Shown piece by piece: positions 16,608 through 26,912 of a stretch of 64,000 bases of DNA. Every line of letters begins with the position of its first letter. Position 1 is the stretch's first letter. The notes under the pieces are model-generated. The model did no database searches, had not been told where the DNA came from, and saw only the letters and a program-made list of their open reading frames with translations. The stretch spans positions 1,054,001 through 1,118,000 of the forward strand of contig NZ_CP177357.1 in assembly GCF_046845755.1 (NCBI RefSeq), read 5' to 3'. A program made the position numbers and the translations under genes. The DNA comes from Rubrivirga sp046845755. Lineage in GTDB: Bacteria > Bacteroidota > Rhodothermia > Rhodothermales > Rubricoccaceae.

Positions 16608-16615
16608 TACCTTGG
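16608..16615 (+). promoter_or_regulatory. TACCTTGG -7-like promoter of recQ
   Basis: TAnnTTGG element 76 bases before the recQ ATG, downstream of the palindromic repeat. Similar to the elements before dprA and folD. Confidence 0.4.
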
Positions 16616-16691
16616 CGTCTCTGACACCCGACCTGTCAGCCGCCCGGGCCGATCCTGGGCCGACCCGCCGCCCCCGACCGTGCCCGCCCTG

Positions 16692-18845
16692 ATGTCCGCC
16701 CCCGCCGCCCCGCCCTCCGCCGCCGTCCGCGACGCCCTGCGCGAGCACTTCGGGTTCGAGGGCCTGCGCCAGGGGCAGGCCGAGGCGATTGCGCCCGTCC
16801 TCGACGGCCGCGACACGCTCGTGGTGATGCCGACCGGCGCCGGCAAAAGCCTCGTCTACCAGCTCGCGGCGCTCCTCAAGCCCGAGGGCGTCACCGTCGT
16901 GGTGTCGCCGCTGATCGCGCTGATGAAGGACCAGGTCGACGCGCTCCGGGCGCGCGGCATCTCGGCCGCCTACGTCAACTCGTCGCAGAGCCAGACCGAG
17001 CAGCGCGAGGTGCTCACCCAGCTCCGCAACGGCGACCTCCGGATGGTCTACGCCGCGCCCGAGCGGCTGCGGCTGGCGTCGTTCCAGCGGCGCCTGCGCG
17101 AGGTCGGCGTGGCTCTCCTCGCGGTCGACGAGGCGCACTGCGTGAGCCAGTGGGGCCACGACTTCCGGCCCGACTACCTCGCCCTCGCCTCCGCCCGCCA
17201 GGGCATCGGCGACCCGCCGTGCGTGGCCCTCACCGCGACGGCCACCCCGCGCGTCCAGGGCGACATCGCCGAGCAGCTCGACTTGCGCGAGCCCGCCCGC
17301 GTCGTCACCGGCTTCAACCGCCCCAACCTCGCCTTCGTCGTCAAGTCGACCGCCTCGGCCGACCAGAAGCGCCAGGTGCTCCACCGGTTTCTGAATGAGC
17401 ACGAGGATCAGGCGGGATTGATCTACGTCGCCACCCGCAAGGACTGCGAGGCGCTGGCGCGGTTCGTCCGCGAGGAGGTCGGCCGCCCGTGCGAGGCGTA
17501 CCACGCCGGCCTCCCCGACGCCGAGCGCGCCCACGTCCAGGAGCAGTTCGTCGCCGGGCGTCTGGACACCGTCGTCGCCACCAACGCCTTCGGCATGGGC
17601 GTCGACCGCGGCGACGTGCGCTTCGTGGCCCACTGGTCGATTCCGTCGACGCTCGAGAGCTACTACCAGGAGGCCGGCCGCGCAGGTCGCGACGGGGCCC
17701 CGGCGACGGCGCTCCTGCTCTACGCTCCGCAAGACCGTCAGCTCAAGGAGTGGTTTATCGAGCAGGGCGCGCCGACAATGGACGACCTGCGCAAGGTGCA
17801 CGGCCACGTCCGCCGCGCCGCCGAGATGCTGCCGCCCAACCCCGAGGACGAGATCCGGGTCTCCGACGCCGACTTCCAGCTCCGCATGGCCGAGGCGACA
17901 GGCGTCCACGCGGGCAAGCTCCCGAATGTGCTTCGTCGCCTCGTCCTCGCGAACGCGCTCGATGAGCGCGCCGAGGGCGTCGGGCCCTCGCGGTGGGCGC
18001 CGCGCGACTGGAACCAGGCCGCCGTGTCCCGCGCGCTCAAGTCGGTCGACAAGCACCGCGAGGACCAGTCGGCCAGCCTGATGGGCATCGTCCGCTACGC
18101 CCAAGGCGCCGCGTGCCGCCGCCGCGCCATCCTCGATCACTTCGGCGACGACGCCGAGACCGACGTGCCGGCCGAGGACTGCTGCGACGCCTGCCGCGCC
18201 CAGGCCCGCATCGAAAACCGCGAGCCCGGCGAGGTCCCCGAGTGGGACGAGCTCACGATGGACGCGCGCGTCGCGCTCGGCCTGCTCGACGCCGTCCGCC
18301 GGATGCGCTGGCCCGTCGGCCGCCTGACGCTGGCGAAGATCCTGGCCGGCTCCAAGGCCAAGGGCATGGACAAGTACGAGAGCCACCCGTACTACGGCCG
18401 GCTCCAGATGGTCGGCCAGGGCTCCATCGACGCCGTGTACAAAGACCTCCTGCTCAAGGGCTACCTCCGCATCGGCGGCGACGAGTACCCCGTCGTCGAG
18501 CTCACGCCGCTCGGTGACCAGGCCCTCGACCACCGCGACACGATTGACGTCAAGGTCCCCGCCTTCAACGCGGGCGGCTCGCGCAAGCGGTCAGGTACTG
18601 CCGACGACACGCCCCTCGAGCCCGACGACCAGGCGCTCTTCGAGACCCTGCGGAGCTGGCGCGCTGACCTCGCGCGAGAGGGCGGCGTCCCGCCCTACGT
18701 CATCTTCAACGACCGCACCCTGCGCGCCGTCGCGACCGCCCGCCCGGCGTCGCAGGACGAGATGCTGGCGGTCTCCGGCGTCGGCCCCGCCAAGTGGGAG
18801 CGCTACGGGACGCAGGTCTTGCACCTTGTCGCCGAGGCGGGGTAG
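16692..18845 (+). CDS. recQ: ATP-dependent DNA helicase RecQ
   Basis: A 3'-5' DNA helicase for recombination and fork repair. Order of domains in the 717-aa product: motif 0 (FGFEGLRQGQ), Walker A MPTGAGKS at about 46-53, DEAH box followed by CVSQWGHDFRPDY, helicase C domain with the arginine finger region QEAGRAGRDGAPA, a zinc-binding part (CRRRAILDHFGDD...CCDAC), an RQC winged helix, and a C-terminal HRDC domain (YVIFNDRTL, VSGVGPAKWERYG). I chose the ATG at 16692; the frame extends upstream, but that part matches no RecQ. A GTG at 16680 is an alternative. Confidence 0.96.
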   Translation: MSAPAAPPSAAVRDALREHFGFEGLRQGQAEAIAPVLDGRDTLVVMPTGAGKSLVYQLAALLKPEGVTVVVSPLIALMKDQVDALRARGISAAYVNSSQSQTEQREVLTQLRNGDLRMVYAAPERLRLASFQRRLREVGVALLAVDEAHCVSQWGHDFRPDYLALASARQGIGDPPCVALTATATPRVQGDIAEQLDLREPARVVTGFNRPNLAFVVKSTASADQKRQVLHRFLNEHEDQAGLIYVATRKDCEALARFVREEVGRPCEAYHAGLPDAERAHVQEQFVAGRLDTVVATNAFGMGVDRGDVRFVAHWSIPSTLESYYQEAGRAGRDGAPATALLLYAPQDRQLKEWFIEQGAPTMDDLRKVHGHVRRAAEMLPPNPEDEIRVSDADFQLRMAEATGVHAGKLPNVLRRLVLANALDERAEGVGPSRWAPRDWNQAAVSRALKSVDKHREDQSASLMGIVRYAQGAACRRRAILDHFGDDAETDVPAEDCCDACRAQARIENREPGEVPEWDELTMDARVALGLLDAVRRMRWPVGRLTLAKILAGSKAKGMDKYESHPYYGRLQMVGQGSIDAVYKDLLLKGYLRIGGDEYPVVELTPLGDQALDHRDTIDVKVPAFNAGGSRKRSGTADDTPLEPDDQALFETLRSWRADLAREGGVPPYVIFNDRTLRAVATARPASQDEMLAVSGVGPAKWERYGTQVLHLVAEAG

Positions 18846-18987
18846 GCCGGGGCAGGAGAACAGGTTGCGGCCCACCCGCGGGGGACACCGACCGCAAGCG
18901 GTGGTTCGGATCGGAGGCTGCGCCCGAGGTGGGCAACGCGACAACGCTGAAAGCCTCGTCGGCGGGCAGGATTAGGCGGATCCGTGA

Positions 18988-19776
18988 CTAACTGCCCGCG
19001 TGGAGGAGGAGTAGGATCTCCTCATATCGATGCCTGAACTCGCGCATGTAGAAAAGGGCGTCAGATCCGTAGGTGACCTCCGCATTGGCAGCTGATTCGA
19101 ACCGTGGGTCATCCCTGAACTTATCGACGGAGGCAAGGACGGTCGTTGTGTCTGCCATTCCAGCGCCAACGCGGTAGTCGTAATAAGAGCGACCAGGTAA
19201 GGTTTCGAAGAGAAGGCGTCGGTAGTCTCCGATGGGTTCCGCGAACACAGGCTGGGTTGACCTGTAGTCATTGTGTGTGCTGGCAATGGCGTTGCGGAGA
19301 CGCGAGTCCTGAAGGAGTGCCAGGCGGCCCGAGCTTTCAAGCTCTTGGTAAGCCTCCGATCGCATGTTCGGGGTCTGCACGTAGGTCGAGTAATCGAGCT
19401 GGTGCATGAACGCCTCAGGTCCTTGCGCGAAGGCGTCGTTCAAGGGCAAGTCGGGCAATTCTAGAATGAATCTAATTTTGTTCTCAAATATGTTTTCGTG
19501 CGTCCTCAGGATATCCAGGCTGGCATTTGTTTCGTCGATCAGTCTCGAGATGTAGACTTGCTCGAGTTGCCTCTCTTGGCGCTTCTGATTCCAGTTGTCA
19601 GCCTGCAAGGCGACGAAGATCCCCAGCACCACGATGGAAAACTCGATCCCTACCGCGGCCCAGTTCTGATCGCGGAGTGCCCCCGCCAGCCGACCGATGA
19701 ACGTGGCGGCACGCCTCGGGCGCGCTGCGGGCGGCTCCGGTGGAGGCGAGGCTTGATGGTCTCCGGTATCGGTCAT
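18988..19776 (-). CDS. DUF6090-like membrane protein
   Basis: A 262-aa protein with a Pro/Ala-rich cytoplasmic N-terminus and one membrane helix at about 43-60 (IEFSIVVLGIFVALQADNW). A long helical, polar region follows (RQERQLEQVYISRLIDETNASLDILRTHENIF...). The helix pattern IEFxIVVxGIxxALxxDxW followed by a helical extracytoplasmic domain is the signature of DUF6090-type proteins found in Bacteroidota and marine Gammaproteobacteria; function unknown. Codon use and GC are visibly lower than in the flanking genes, suggesting acquisition by transfer together with the neighbouring acetyltransferase gene. Confidence 0.75.
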   Translation of the reverse strand: MTDTGDHQASPPPEPPAARPRRAATFIGRLAGALRDQNWAAVGIEFSIVVLGIFVALQADNWNQKRQERQLEQVYISRLIDETNASLDILRTHENIFENKIRFILELPDLPLNDAFAQGPEAFMHQLDYSTYVQTPNMRSEAYQELESSGRLALLQDSRLRNAIASTHNDYRSTQPVFAEPIGDYRRLLFETLPGRSYYDYRVGAGMADTTTVLASVDKFRDDPRFESAANAEVTYGSDALFYMREFRHRYEEILLLLHAGS

Positions 19777-19900
19777 GCGCTGAAGCTACGGGAGCCGCTC
19801 ACCCACCCAGAGTACACAGCACGATGGCCGGACAAGCTAAAGCGCCGATGGCCGGTCGAAGCGAGGGCGCCCACGCGCGTCATCGGAGAGCAGCGGCGGG

Positions 19901-20410
19901 CTACGCGGCGCGGGCAAAATCGGCCCGGTCTAGCCGGTACACAAAGCAGTCGTCGCCGTCGAAATCGCGGCGCTCGACGAAGCGGAACCCCAGTCGCTCG
20001 TAGAAGCGATGCGCGCGCGTATTGGTTGCCAACGGGTCGACGAGGACGGCCGCAACATCGGGAACCGCGAAACAGCAGTCGACCGCACGATGCATCATGA
20101 TCGTCCCAAGTCCTTTGCACAGATCTGACGCCTCACCGATCCAGATGTCGATCGCCCGTAGGTCTGAAGCGACATCCCCCCAGTAGCGACTCTCCTCACG
20201 GGCGGGGTCGATGACTTGGACGACCCCGACGGGACGGCCGTCGGCCTCGGCGATGAATAGGTCACGCCAGTCTGGAAAGCGGGCGAGTTCAGCGTCCCAA
20301 TTCCAGTCCCCGCCCGCGCCAGAAGCGACGACGTGGGGCTGCTCGTCCCACCGCCGGAGATGGTCGGCGTCGGCGAGGGTGGCGGGACGGAGGGCTAGGG
20401 CACTCGGCAT
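19901..20410 (-). CDS. GNAT acetyltransferase resembling AAC(6')-type aminoglycoside acetyltransferases
   Basis: A 169-aa GNAT protein. It opens with LRPATLADADHLRRWDEQPHV, followed by FIAEADGRPVGVVQVID, the acetyl-CoA loop region AIDIWIGEASDLCKGLGTIMM, and DPLATNTRAHRFYERLGF. The ID-x-x-I-x-x-x-S-x-L-x-KGLGT and DP-x-x-x-N-x-RA-x-x-x-YE pattern is that of the AAC(6')-Ib-like group, which acetylates aminoglycosides, although related housekeeping GNATs share it. I chose the ATG at 20410 because it places the first strand at the N-terminus. The gene lies in the lower-GC patch next to the DUF6090 gene. Resistance activity is inference only. Confidence 0.75.
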   Translation of the reverse strand: MPSALALRPATLADADHLRRWDEQPHVVASGAGGDWNWDAELARFPDWRDLFIAEADGRPVGVVQVIDPAREESRYWGDVASDLRAIDIWIGEASDLCKGLGTIMMHRAVDCCFAVPDVAAVLVDPLATNTRAHRFYERLGFRFVERRDFDGDDCFVYRLDRADFARAA

Positions 20411-20725
20411 CCAGGAAAGCGCGGCGGTAGAAGGCTGTCGAATAACTCGCGGCTCGCCGAGGCGCAGCGAGCCCGACGAAAGAGGCAAGATCCCCGCGGA
20501 CGCCGGGACGAATCAAGGCGGCCGCGCACCTCGTTGGCAGACCTAACCCGGGTAGCACGCGTGCACGCGGAGTGATCGGTCCTCCCAGCACTTCGGAGTC
20601 CCGCCCACGGGGGAGAACGGGTAGGGGCGGGCGGGGGGACCCCACCAGCGACGCAGGCCGCCCCCGTAGACGGGCGTCCCGCTGGCGGTCCGGCACCGCT
20701 CCGCCCGGCGACGGCCCGCTCGCGC
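20411..20725. other. intergenic stretch without recognisable gene
   Basis: The 315 bases between the GNAT and ETR-like genes contain GC-rich, partly self-complementary sequence (for example GGGTAGGGGCGGGCGGGGGG) but no protein-like frame, tRNA or clear terminator. It marks the border where the lower-GC patch returns to the genome average. Confidence 0.5.
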
Positions 20726-21736
20726 CTACGTCCTCAGCGACTCGCCGACGACGACGACTTTCCCGTCGCGCCGCCCGCCCGCCGCCGCCGCCACGGCCTC
20801 CTTGATGGCCGACACCGGGTACGTCGCGTGGATCGGCGCCGACAGCTCGCCCGCGGCGATCCGCCCCGCCAGCATCCCCAGCACCTCCTGCTGGCGCGCC
20901 GGCGGCGTCGTCCGGTACCACTGCGCCAGCCAGAAGCCCCGCACCGTCAGCTGCTTGAAGATCAGCAGCGCCGGCGACAGCGTGCACGGCTCGCCGCTCA
21001 TTGCCCCGTAGGTGACGAGCGTCGCCCCGTCGCCCAGCGCCTGCCCAAGGCGCTCCGTCGCTGCCCCCCCGACCGCGTCGACGCCGAGGCGGATCGCCGC
21101 GCCGTCGGTCGCCGCCGCCACGCGCTCGGCCAGGCCCAGCCCGTCGACCACGCCGTCCACCAGCACCACGTCCGCGCCGGCCGCCATCAGCGGCGCCACC
21201 AGCGACTCGCGCCGCACCACGTTGACCGTCTTCAGCCCCCGCAGCGACGCCAGCGCGATCAGGTACGCGCCCACGCCCGAGTTGGCTGCGTTCTGAATCA
21301 CCCAGTCGCCGGGCTCCAGGTCCACGAACTCGCTGAGCATCAGGTGCGCCGTCGGCGGGTTGACCGTCAGCATCGACAGCTGCACCGGGTCGACGTCGGG
21401 GAGGGGCACCAGCGAGGCCGCCTCAGCCACCCGGTGCGTCGCCCACGTCCCCGAGCCGACCGGCAGCAACACCGTCTGCCCGATCGCTGGCGCCGTGACC
21501 CCCGGCCCGTGCGTGGCCACGCGAGCCACGCCCTCGCTCCCGCCGACAGCAGGGAGCGGCGGCAGGATGCCGTACTGCCCCGTCAGCATCAACAGGTCCG
21601 ACGGGTTGATCGGCGCGGCCAGCAGTTCGAGTAGCACCTGCCCCTCGGCCAGGTCCGGCGCCTCGAAGGGCACCGCCTCGATCACGTCCTGGGGCACCGG
21701 GCCCCGCGTGGTGTATTCGGCTTTGGTCATCGTCAT
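20726..21736 (-). CDS. MDR-family NADPH reductase, enoyl-thioester reductase (ETR)-like
   Basis: A 336-aa zinc-independent medium-chain dehydrogenase/reductase. The N-terminal GroES-like domain (VLLELLAAPINPSDLLMLTGQYG, GSEGVARVATHGPGV) leads to MLTVNPPTAHLMLSEFVDL-x-PGDWVIQNAANSGVGAYLI, a stretch characteristic of the 2-enoyl-thioester reductase (MECR/ETR) subgroup. No zinc-ligand Cys cluster is present. Such enzymes reduce trans-2-enoyl-CoA/ACP or quinones with NADPH. I chose the ATG at 21736 (MTMTKAEYTTRG); a longer in-frame start gives an Arg-rich leader unlike the family. Monocistronic by context. Confidence 0.85.
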   Translation of the reverse strand: MTMTKAEYTTRGPVPQDVIEAVPFEAPDLAEGQVLLELLAAPINPSDLLMLTGQYGILPPLPAVGGSEGVARVATHGPGVTAPAIGQTVLLPVGSGTWATHRVAEAASLVPLPDVDPVQLSMLTVNPPTAHLMLSEFVDLEPGDWVIQNAANSGVGAYLIALASLRGLKTVNVVRRESLVAPLMAAGADVVLVDGVVDGLGLAERVAAATDGAAIRLGVDAVGGAATERLGQALGDGATLVTYGAMSGEPCTLSPALLIFKQLTVRGFWLAQWYRTTPPARQQEVLGMLAGRIAAGELSAPIHATYPVSAIKEAVAAAAGGRRDGKVVVVGESLRT

Positions 21737-21837
21737 GGTTCGTTGGGAAGCGTGCCGGCCGGACGGGCGGGCGCACGGATCGCTTACCCGCTGACGCCGA
21801 CTCGGCTTCACACCGGCACCGGCCGCGACGGAGACAC

Positions 21838-21873
21838 AAAAAAGCGGACCGCCCCCGGAGGGAGCGGCCCGCT
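21838..21873 (-). terminator. intrinsic terminator of the FKBP gene
   Basis: On the minus strand, a G+C-rich stem (GCGGGCCGCTCCC against GGGCGGTCCGC, one mismatch) with a short loop is followed by six Ts, 21 bases after the FKBP stop. Confidence 0.85.
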
Positions 21874-21893
21874 CGCCGTCCGTGCCGAGGGTG

Positions 21894-22814
21894 CTATCGG
21901 GGGGCGCCGAAGCCCGGGGGCAGCTGCTGCATCTGGGCGTCCAAGATTTCGACCAGCTCGATGTCGAACTCGAGCGGCGTGTTCGGCGGGATGCCGCCCT
22001 GGCCGCCCTGGCCGGGCTGCCCGATCAGGCCGTACGCCTGGCTGGCCGGGATGAAGACCGTCCGCGAGCCGCCCTCACGCATGTCGAGCAGGGCGTCGCG
22101 GAAGCCGTTGACGACGTTGTTGATCGGCAAGACGGTCGGCTCGTCGCCCGACTCGTCGAACACGTCGCCGTTCGGGAAGCGGCCCTGGTAGCGGACCGCC
22201 ACGCGGTCGCCGCGCTGGGGCGAGGCGCCGTCGCCGGTCGCCGTGGAGATGTAGAGGACGCCGTTGGAACCCAGCTCGCGGACGCCATCGCGGCCGCGGA
22301 CGGCGGTGAAGAACGAGTCGGCCATGGCCGCGTTGCTCGCGATCCGGTCCAGCTGCTGCTGGGCCTGGGGGTTCGTGGCGGCCTCGCGGCGCAGGTTGCG
22401 CAGCATGAGCGAGTCCTCGACGGCGGCCTGCGCCACCAGGAAGGCGTCCTCCGAGACGCGCGACGAGTCGCCCGCGAGCGCCTGCCGGATGCCGGCCAGG
22501 AACAGGTCGCGGTCGAGCGTGCTCAGCGGGCCCGTCGTGTCGGCGTTGACCTGCAAGCCGAACTGCAAGCCCAGCGCGTACGCGATCTCGACCGAGTCCC
22601 CCGCCAGCCCGGCGTTGAACCCGTCGAGGAACCGCTGGAAGTTGAACGACGAGTCCTGCGCGACGAACTGCTCGCCCGACTGGAAGCCGGCGCTGTACGA
22701 GAACGTCTGGAAGGCGTCGAGGTCGTCGGTGTCGACGTCGCCGCCGCCGGCGCTGCCCGAGTCGGCGCAGCCGGCGACGGCCACCGCGAGGGCGAGGAGG
22801 AGGAAACGGGGCAT
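21894..22814 (-). CDS. FKBP-type peptidyl-prolyl isomerase, lipoprotein
   Basis: A 306-aa predicted outer-membrane or periplasmic foldase. The leader ends in the lipobox AVAGC (Cys16), and a Gly/Asp-rich linker follows. An N-terminal helical dimerisation-like region (YSAGFQSGEQFVAQ, FLDGFNAGLAG) repeats with a second helix pair. The PPIase domain occupies about 190-300 (GDRVAVRYQGRFPNGDVFDESG, VNGFRDALLDMREGGSRTVFIPASQAYG, NTPLEFDIELVEI). The architecture is that of FkpA/Mip-type proteins. A Gly-Gln-rich insertion (GQPGQGGQGG) sits in the flap loop. Transcribed alone, with a TAGCTTCA element upstream and a terminator downstream. Confidence 0.93.
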   Translation of the reverse strand: MPRFLLLALAVAVAGCADSGSAGGGDVDTDDLDAFQTFSYSAGFQSGEQFVAQDSSFNFQRFLDGFNAGLAGDSVEIAYALGLQFGLQVNADTTGPLSTLDRDLFLAGIRQALAGDSSRVSEDAFLVAQAAVEDSLMLRNLRREAATNPQAQQQLDRIASNAAMADSFFTAVRGRDGVRELGSNGVLYISTATGDGASPQRGDRVAVRYQGRFPNGDVFDESGDEPTVLPINNVVNGFRDALLDMREGGSRTVFIPASQAYGLIGQPGQGGQGGIPPNTPLEFDIELVEILDAQMQQLPPGFGAPR

Positions 22815-22836
22815 GGGGGTTCGGGTGTGGAAGCGG

Positions 22837-22844
22837 TGAAGCTA
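22837..22844 (-). promoter_or_regulatory. TAGCTTCA -7-like promoter of the FKBP gene
   Basis: Recurring TAGCTTCn element ending 22 bases before the ATG at 22814. Confidence 0.5.
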
Positions 22845-23009
22845 GCGGGGCCCCCGGCCCGGGTCCGTGACACTTCCGGGAATGCGCCACCGGGCAACCT
22901 GCTGGCGTCGTCCGCGGCCATCCCTGAACCCTCCCCGTCGACGGATGAAACAGGGACTGCGCTCCCGGTCGGACCTGCTGGCGTAAGCAGGCCAACGGAG
23001 CTTCCCGAA

Positions 23010-23190
23010 GAAACCTCCCCTCCCAGCCTGTCCCCGCGCAGGCGGGGAGGAGGGGTCGGGGGAGGGGGACCGGCTTGCGCCAGCCGGGCTGCTCGCGCCA
23101 GCGGACCGGCTTGCGCCCGCAGTTGAGACACCCTCACCCTGGCTGCGCCGACCTGTCGGTTGTCCCTCTCCCGAGGGGAGAGGGGACGCC
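23010..23190. repeat. composite GC-rich palindromic repeat region upstream of metG
   Basis: The 460-base gap 22815-23274 has no gene. It contains an inverted pair TCCCCGC-GCAG-GCGGGGA near 23031-23050, repeated GCTTGCGCC/GCTCGCGCCAGC words at 23070-23120, and a hairpin GTCCCTCTCCC-GAG-GGGAGAGGGGAC at 23162-23187. The CCCTCACCC...CCTCTCCC wording resembles intergenic repeats of many GC-rich bacteria and recalls the GTCCCCCT hairpins at 5985 and 61326. Confidence 0.6.
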
Positions 23191-23248
23191 GTAGACCCCT
23201 TGCGCCAGCCCCGAACGCCTGGCCACGGACCGCCCCGGCGCCGGTCGG

Positions 23249-23256
23249 TAGCTTCC
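23249..23256 (+). promoter_or_regulatory. TAGCTTCC -7-like promoter of metG
   Basis: Exact TAGCTTCC, ending 18 bases before the metG ATG. A pyrimidine-rich leader (CCCCCCTCCGCCGAC) separates box and start. Confidence 0.5.
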
Positions 23257-23274
23257 CGGCCCCCCTCCGCCGAC

Positions 23275-25409
<2,135 letters not shown>

Positions 25410-25413
<4 letters not shown>

Positions 25414-26066
25414 GAGCGCTCCGCTTGACCCTGCTGACGTCGGTCGCGCTGGTCGGGGTGGCGACGCCCGCCAGCGCCCAGTCGCCGCTCGACGCCGTCG
25501 CGCTCGCGCTCGGCGTCGGGGCCGACGTGGTGTCGGTCGAGGTCCGCGCCGAGACGCGGGCGACACTCGCGGGCGAGGCCGTCGTCGTCCCGTCGCGGCG
25601 GACGATCCGGCGCCAGTCCGCGCGGTGGCGGTCGACGTTGGGTGGCGAGCCGCGCGTGGTCGCGCTGACGGAGCGGGGCGCCGTCGCCGGGGAGGGGGAC
25701 GACGCCGTCGCCCTCGGGCCCTCCGCCACGGCCGAGGTCCGCGCGGCGCTGTGGCTCGACCCGATCGCGATCGCCTTGCGGCACCGCCAGCTGACCGTCC
25801 GCGACCTGGGCAGCGGGCTCCTGCGAATCCGCGCGCCCCGGCTGGCCGAGCCCGTGCTGATCAAGCTCGACGCCCGGGCCCGCCCCGTCCGGCTGACGAC
25901 GTTCCTGGCGCGCGGTGGCGACCGCGTGTACGTCGAGGTCGTGCTCGCCGACTACCGGGTGGTCGACGGGCTGGTGGTGCCGCACCGCGTGACGCTGGCC
26001 GAGGGCGGCGTGGTCCGGGGGACGACGACGGTGACCCGGGTGACGGTCGAACGCGCAGGGGACTGA
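25410..26066 (+). CDS. exported LolA-like periplasmic protein
   Basis: A 218-aa product with signal peptide MRALRLTLLTSVALVGVATPASAQ. The mature part is a series of beta strands (VVSVEVRAETRATLAGEAVV, PVRLTTFLARGGDRVYVEVVLADYRVVDGLVVPHRVTLAEGG, listed as one barrel-like sheet with a typical 'Y-x-x-x-x-GL-x-x-P' turn). That turn is common in LolA/LppX/DUF4292-like half-barrels that carry lipids. No definite family. The start overlaps the metG stop (ATGA), so it is likely translated from the same mRNA. Confidence 0.65.
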
Positions 26067-26076
26067 CGGGAGGGAA

Positions 26077-26090
26077 GGTGTCCGTCCTAC
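26077..26090. repeat. degenerate half copy of the GTAGGGACACACC palindrome
   Basis: GGTGTCCGTCCTAC matches the right arm of the palindrome at 16541-16572 (GGTGTGTCCGTCCTAC) except for a 2-base deletion. The left arm is missing. Confidence 0.5.
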
Positions 26091-26152
26091 GAGGCGCTAG
26101 GACCGGGCGTCTCGGCCGCCCCGTTCCAGGAGGCATCCCGCCCCTCCGCCCC

Positions 26153-26881
26153 ATGACCCGTCTCCGCTCCCTCGCGCTCGCCCTCGTCGGCCTCGCCGTC
26201 CTGGCCCTCTCCGCGTTCACGTTGCCCGACTACGTCGTGGCCTCGTTTTCCAACATGCGCCCCGGGGGCGCTGTCAACGGCTGGGAGCCGATGCGGCTCG
26301 GCGACGCCCGTCCCAGCGACTACCGGCTCGTCCGCGACGGCCGCACGACGGTCGTCCGTGCCGACGCGAACGCCTCAGCCTCCGGCCTCGTCCGTCGGTT
26401 CGACGTCGACGCCGACCGCTTCCCCGTCCTGCGCTGGCGCTGGAAGGTCGACAACGTGGTCGAGGGCGGGGACCTCCGGCGCAAGAGCGGCGACGACTAC
26501 GCGGCACGGATCTACGTCCTGTTCGACTACGACCCCGCCGACCTGGGCTTTGCCGACCGCGTCAAGTACCGCGCGCTCCGCGCCCTGGGCTACGACAACG
26601 TCCCGGTCCGCGCGTTGAGCTACGTCTGGGCGAGCCAGCCTGGCGCGTCCGGTATCTCGCCCAACCCGTTCACCGACTGGGTCCAGATGATCCCCGTCGA
26701 GGCCGGGCCTGCGAACGTGGGGACGTGGCGGTCGGCGTCGCGCGACCTCGTCCGCGACTACCGCGCCGCCTTCGGCGAGGCGCCCCCGCCGATCGCCGGC
26801 ATCGCCATCATGACCGACGCCGACAACACCGGCAACCGCGCGACGGCCTACTACGGCGACATCCGGATGACGGGCCGCTAG
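26153..26881 (+). CDS. DUF3047 domain protein, exported
   Basis: A 242-aa protein with a signal peptide or N-terminal anchor (LRSLALALVGLAVLALSAFTLP), then a DUF3047 domain: residues about 65-235 with VLRWRWKV, GDDYAARIYVLFDYDP, YVWASQPGASGISPNPFTDWVQMIPVE, and ADNTGNRATAYYGDI. DUF3047 proteins are periplasmic, jelly-roll-like and of unknown function. The ATG at 26153 follows a typical pyrimidine-rich leader. The same-strand gap to dprA is only 31 bases. Confidence 0.85.
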   Translation: MTRLRSLALALVGLAVLALSAFTLPDYVVASFSNMRPGGAVNGWEPMRLGDARPSDYRLVRDGRTTVVRADANASASGLVRRFDVDADRFPVLRWRWKVDNVVEGGDLRRKSGDDYAARIYVLFDYDPADLGFADRVKYRALRALGYDNVPVRALSYVWASQPGASGISPNPFTDWVQMIPVEAGPANVGTWRSASRDLVRDYRAAFGEAPPPIAGIAIMTDADNTGNRATAYYGDIRMTGR

Positions 26882-26900
26882 CCGTTTGCGGTGTCGCCAC

Positions 26901-26908
26901 TAAGTTGG
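26901..26908 (+). promoter_or_regulatory. TAAGTTGG -7-like element of dprA
   Basis: TAnnTTGG box ending only 4 bases before the GTG start of dprA at 26913, the same very short spacing as at hisB and gpsA. Confidence 0.4.
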
Positions 26909-26912
26909 CGCC

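Noticed and set aside
16340..16691. Possible small RNA or tRNA in the recQ upstream gap
   Set aside because: The structure is explained by two inverted repeat families; no cloverleaf or T-arm consensus was found.
20411..20560. Possible integron cassette context of the AAC(6')-like gene (a GTTAGGT-like core word on the minus strand near 20533)
   Set aside because: Only one core word is seen, about 120 bases before the gene, with no matching attC end after the gene and no integrase.
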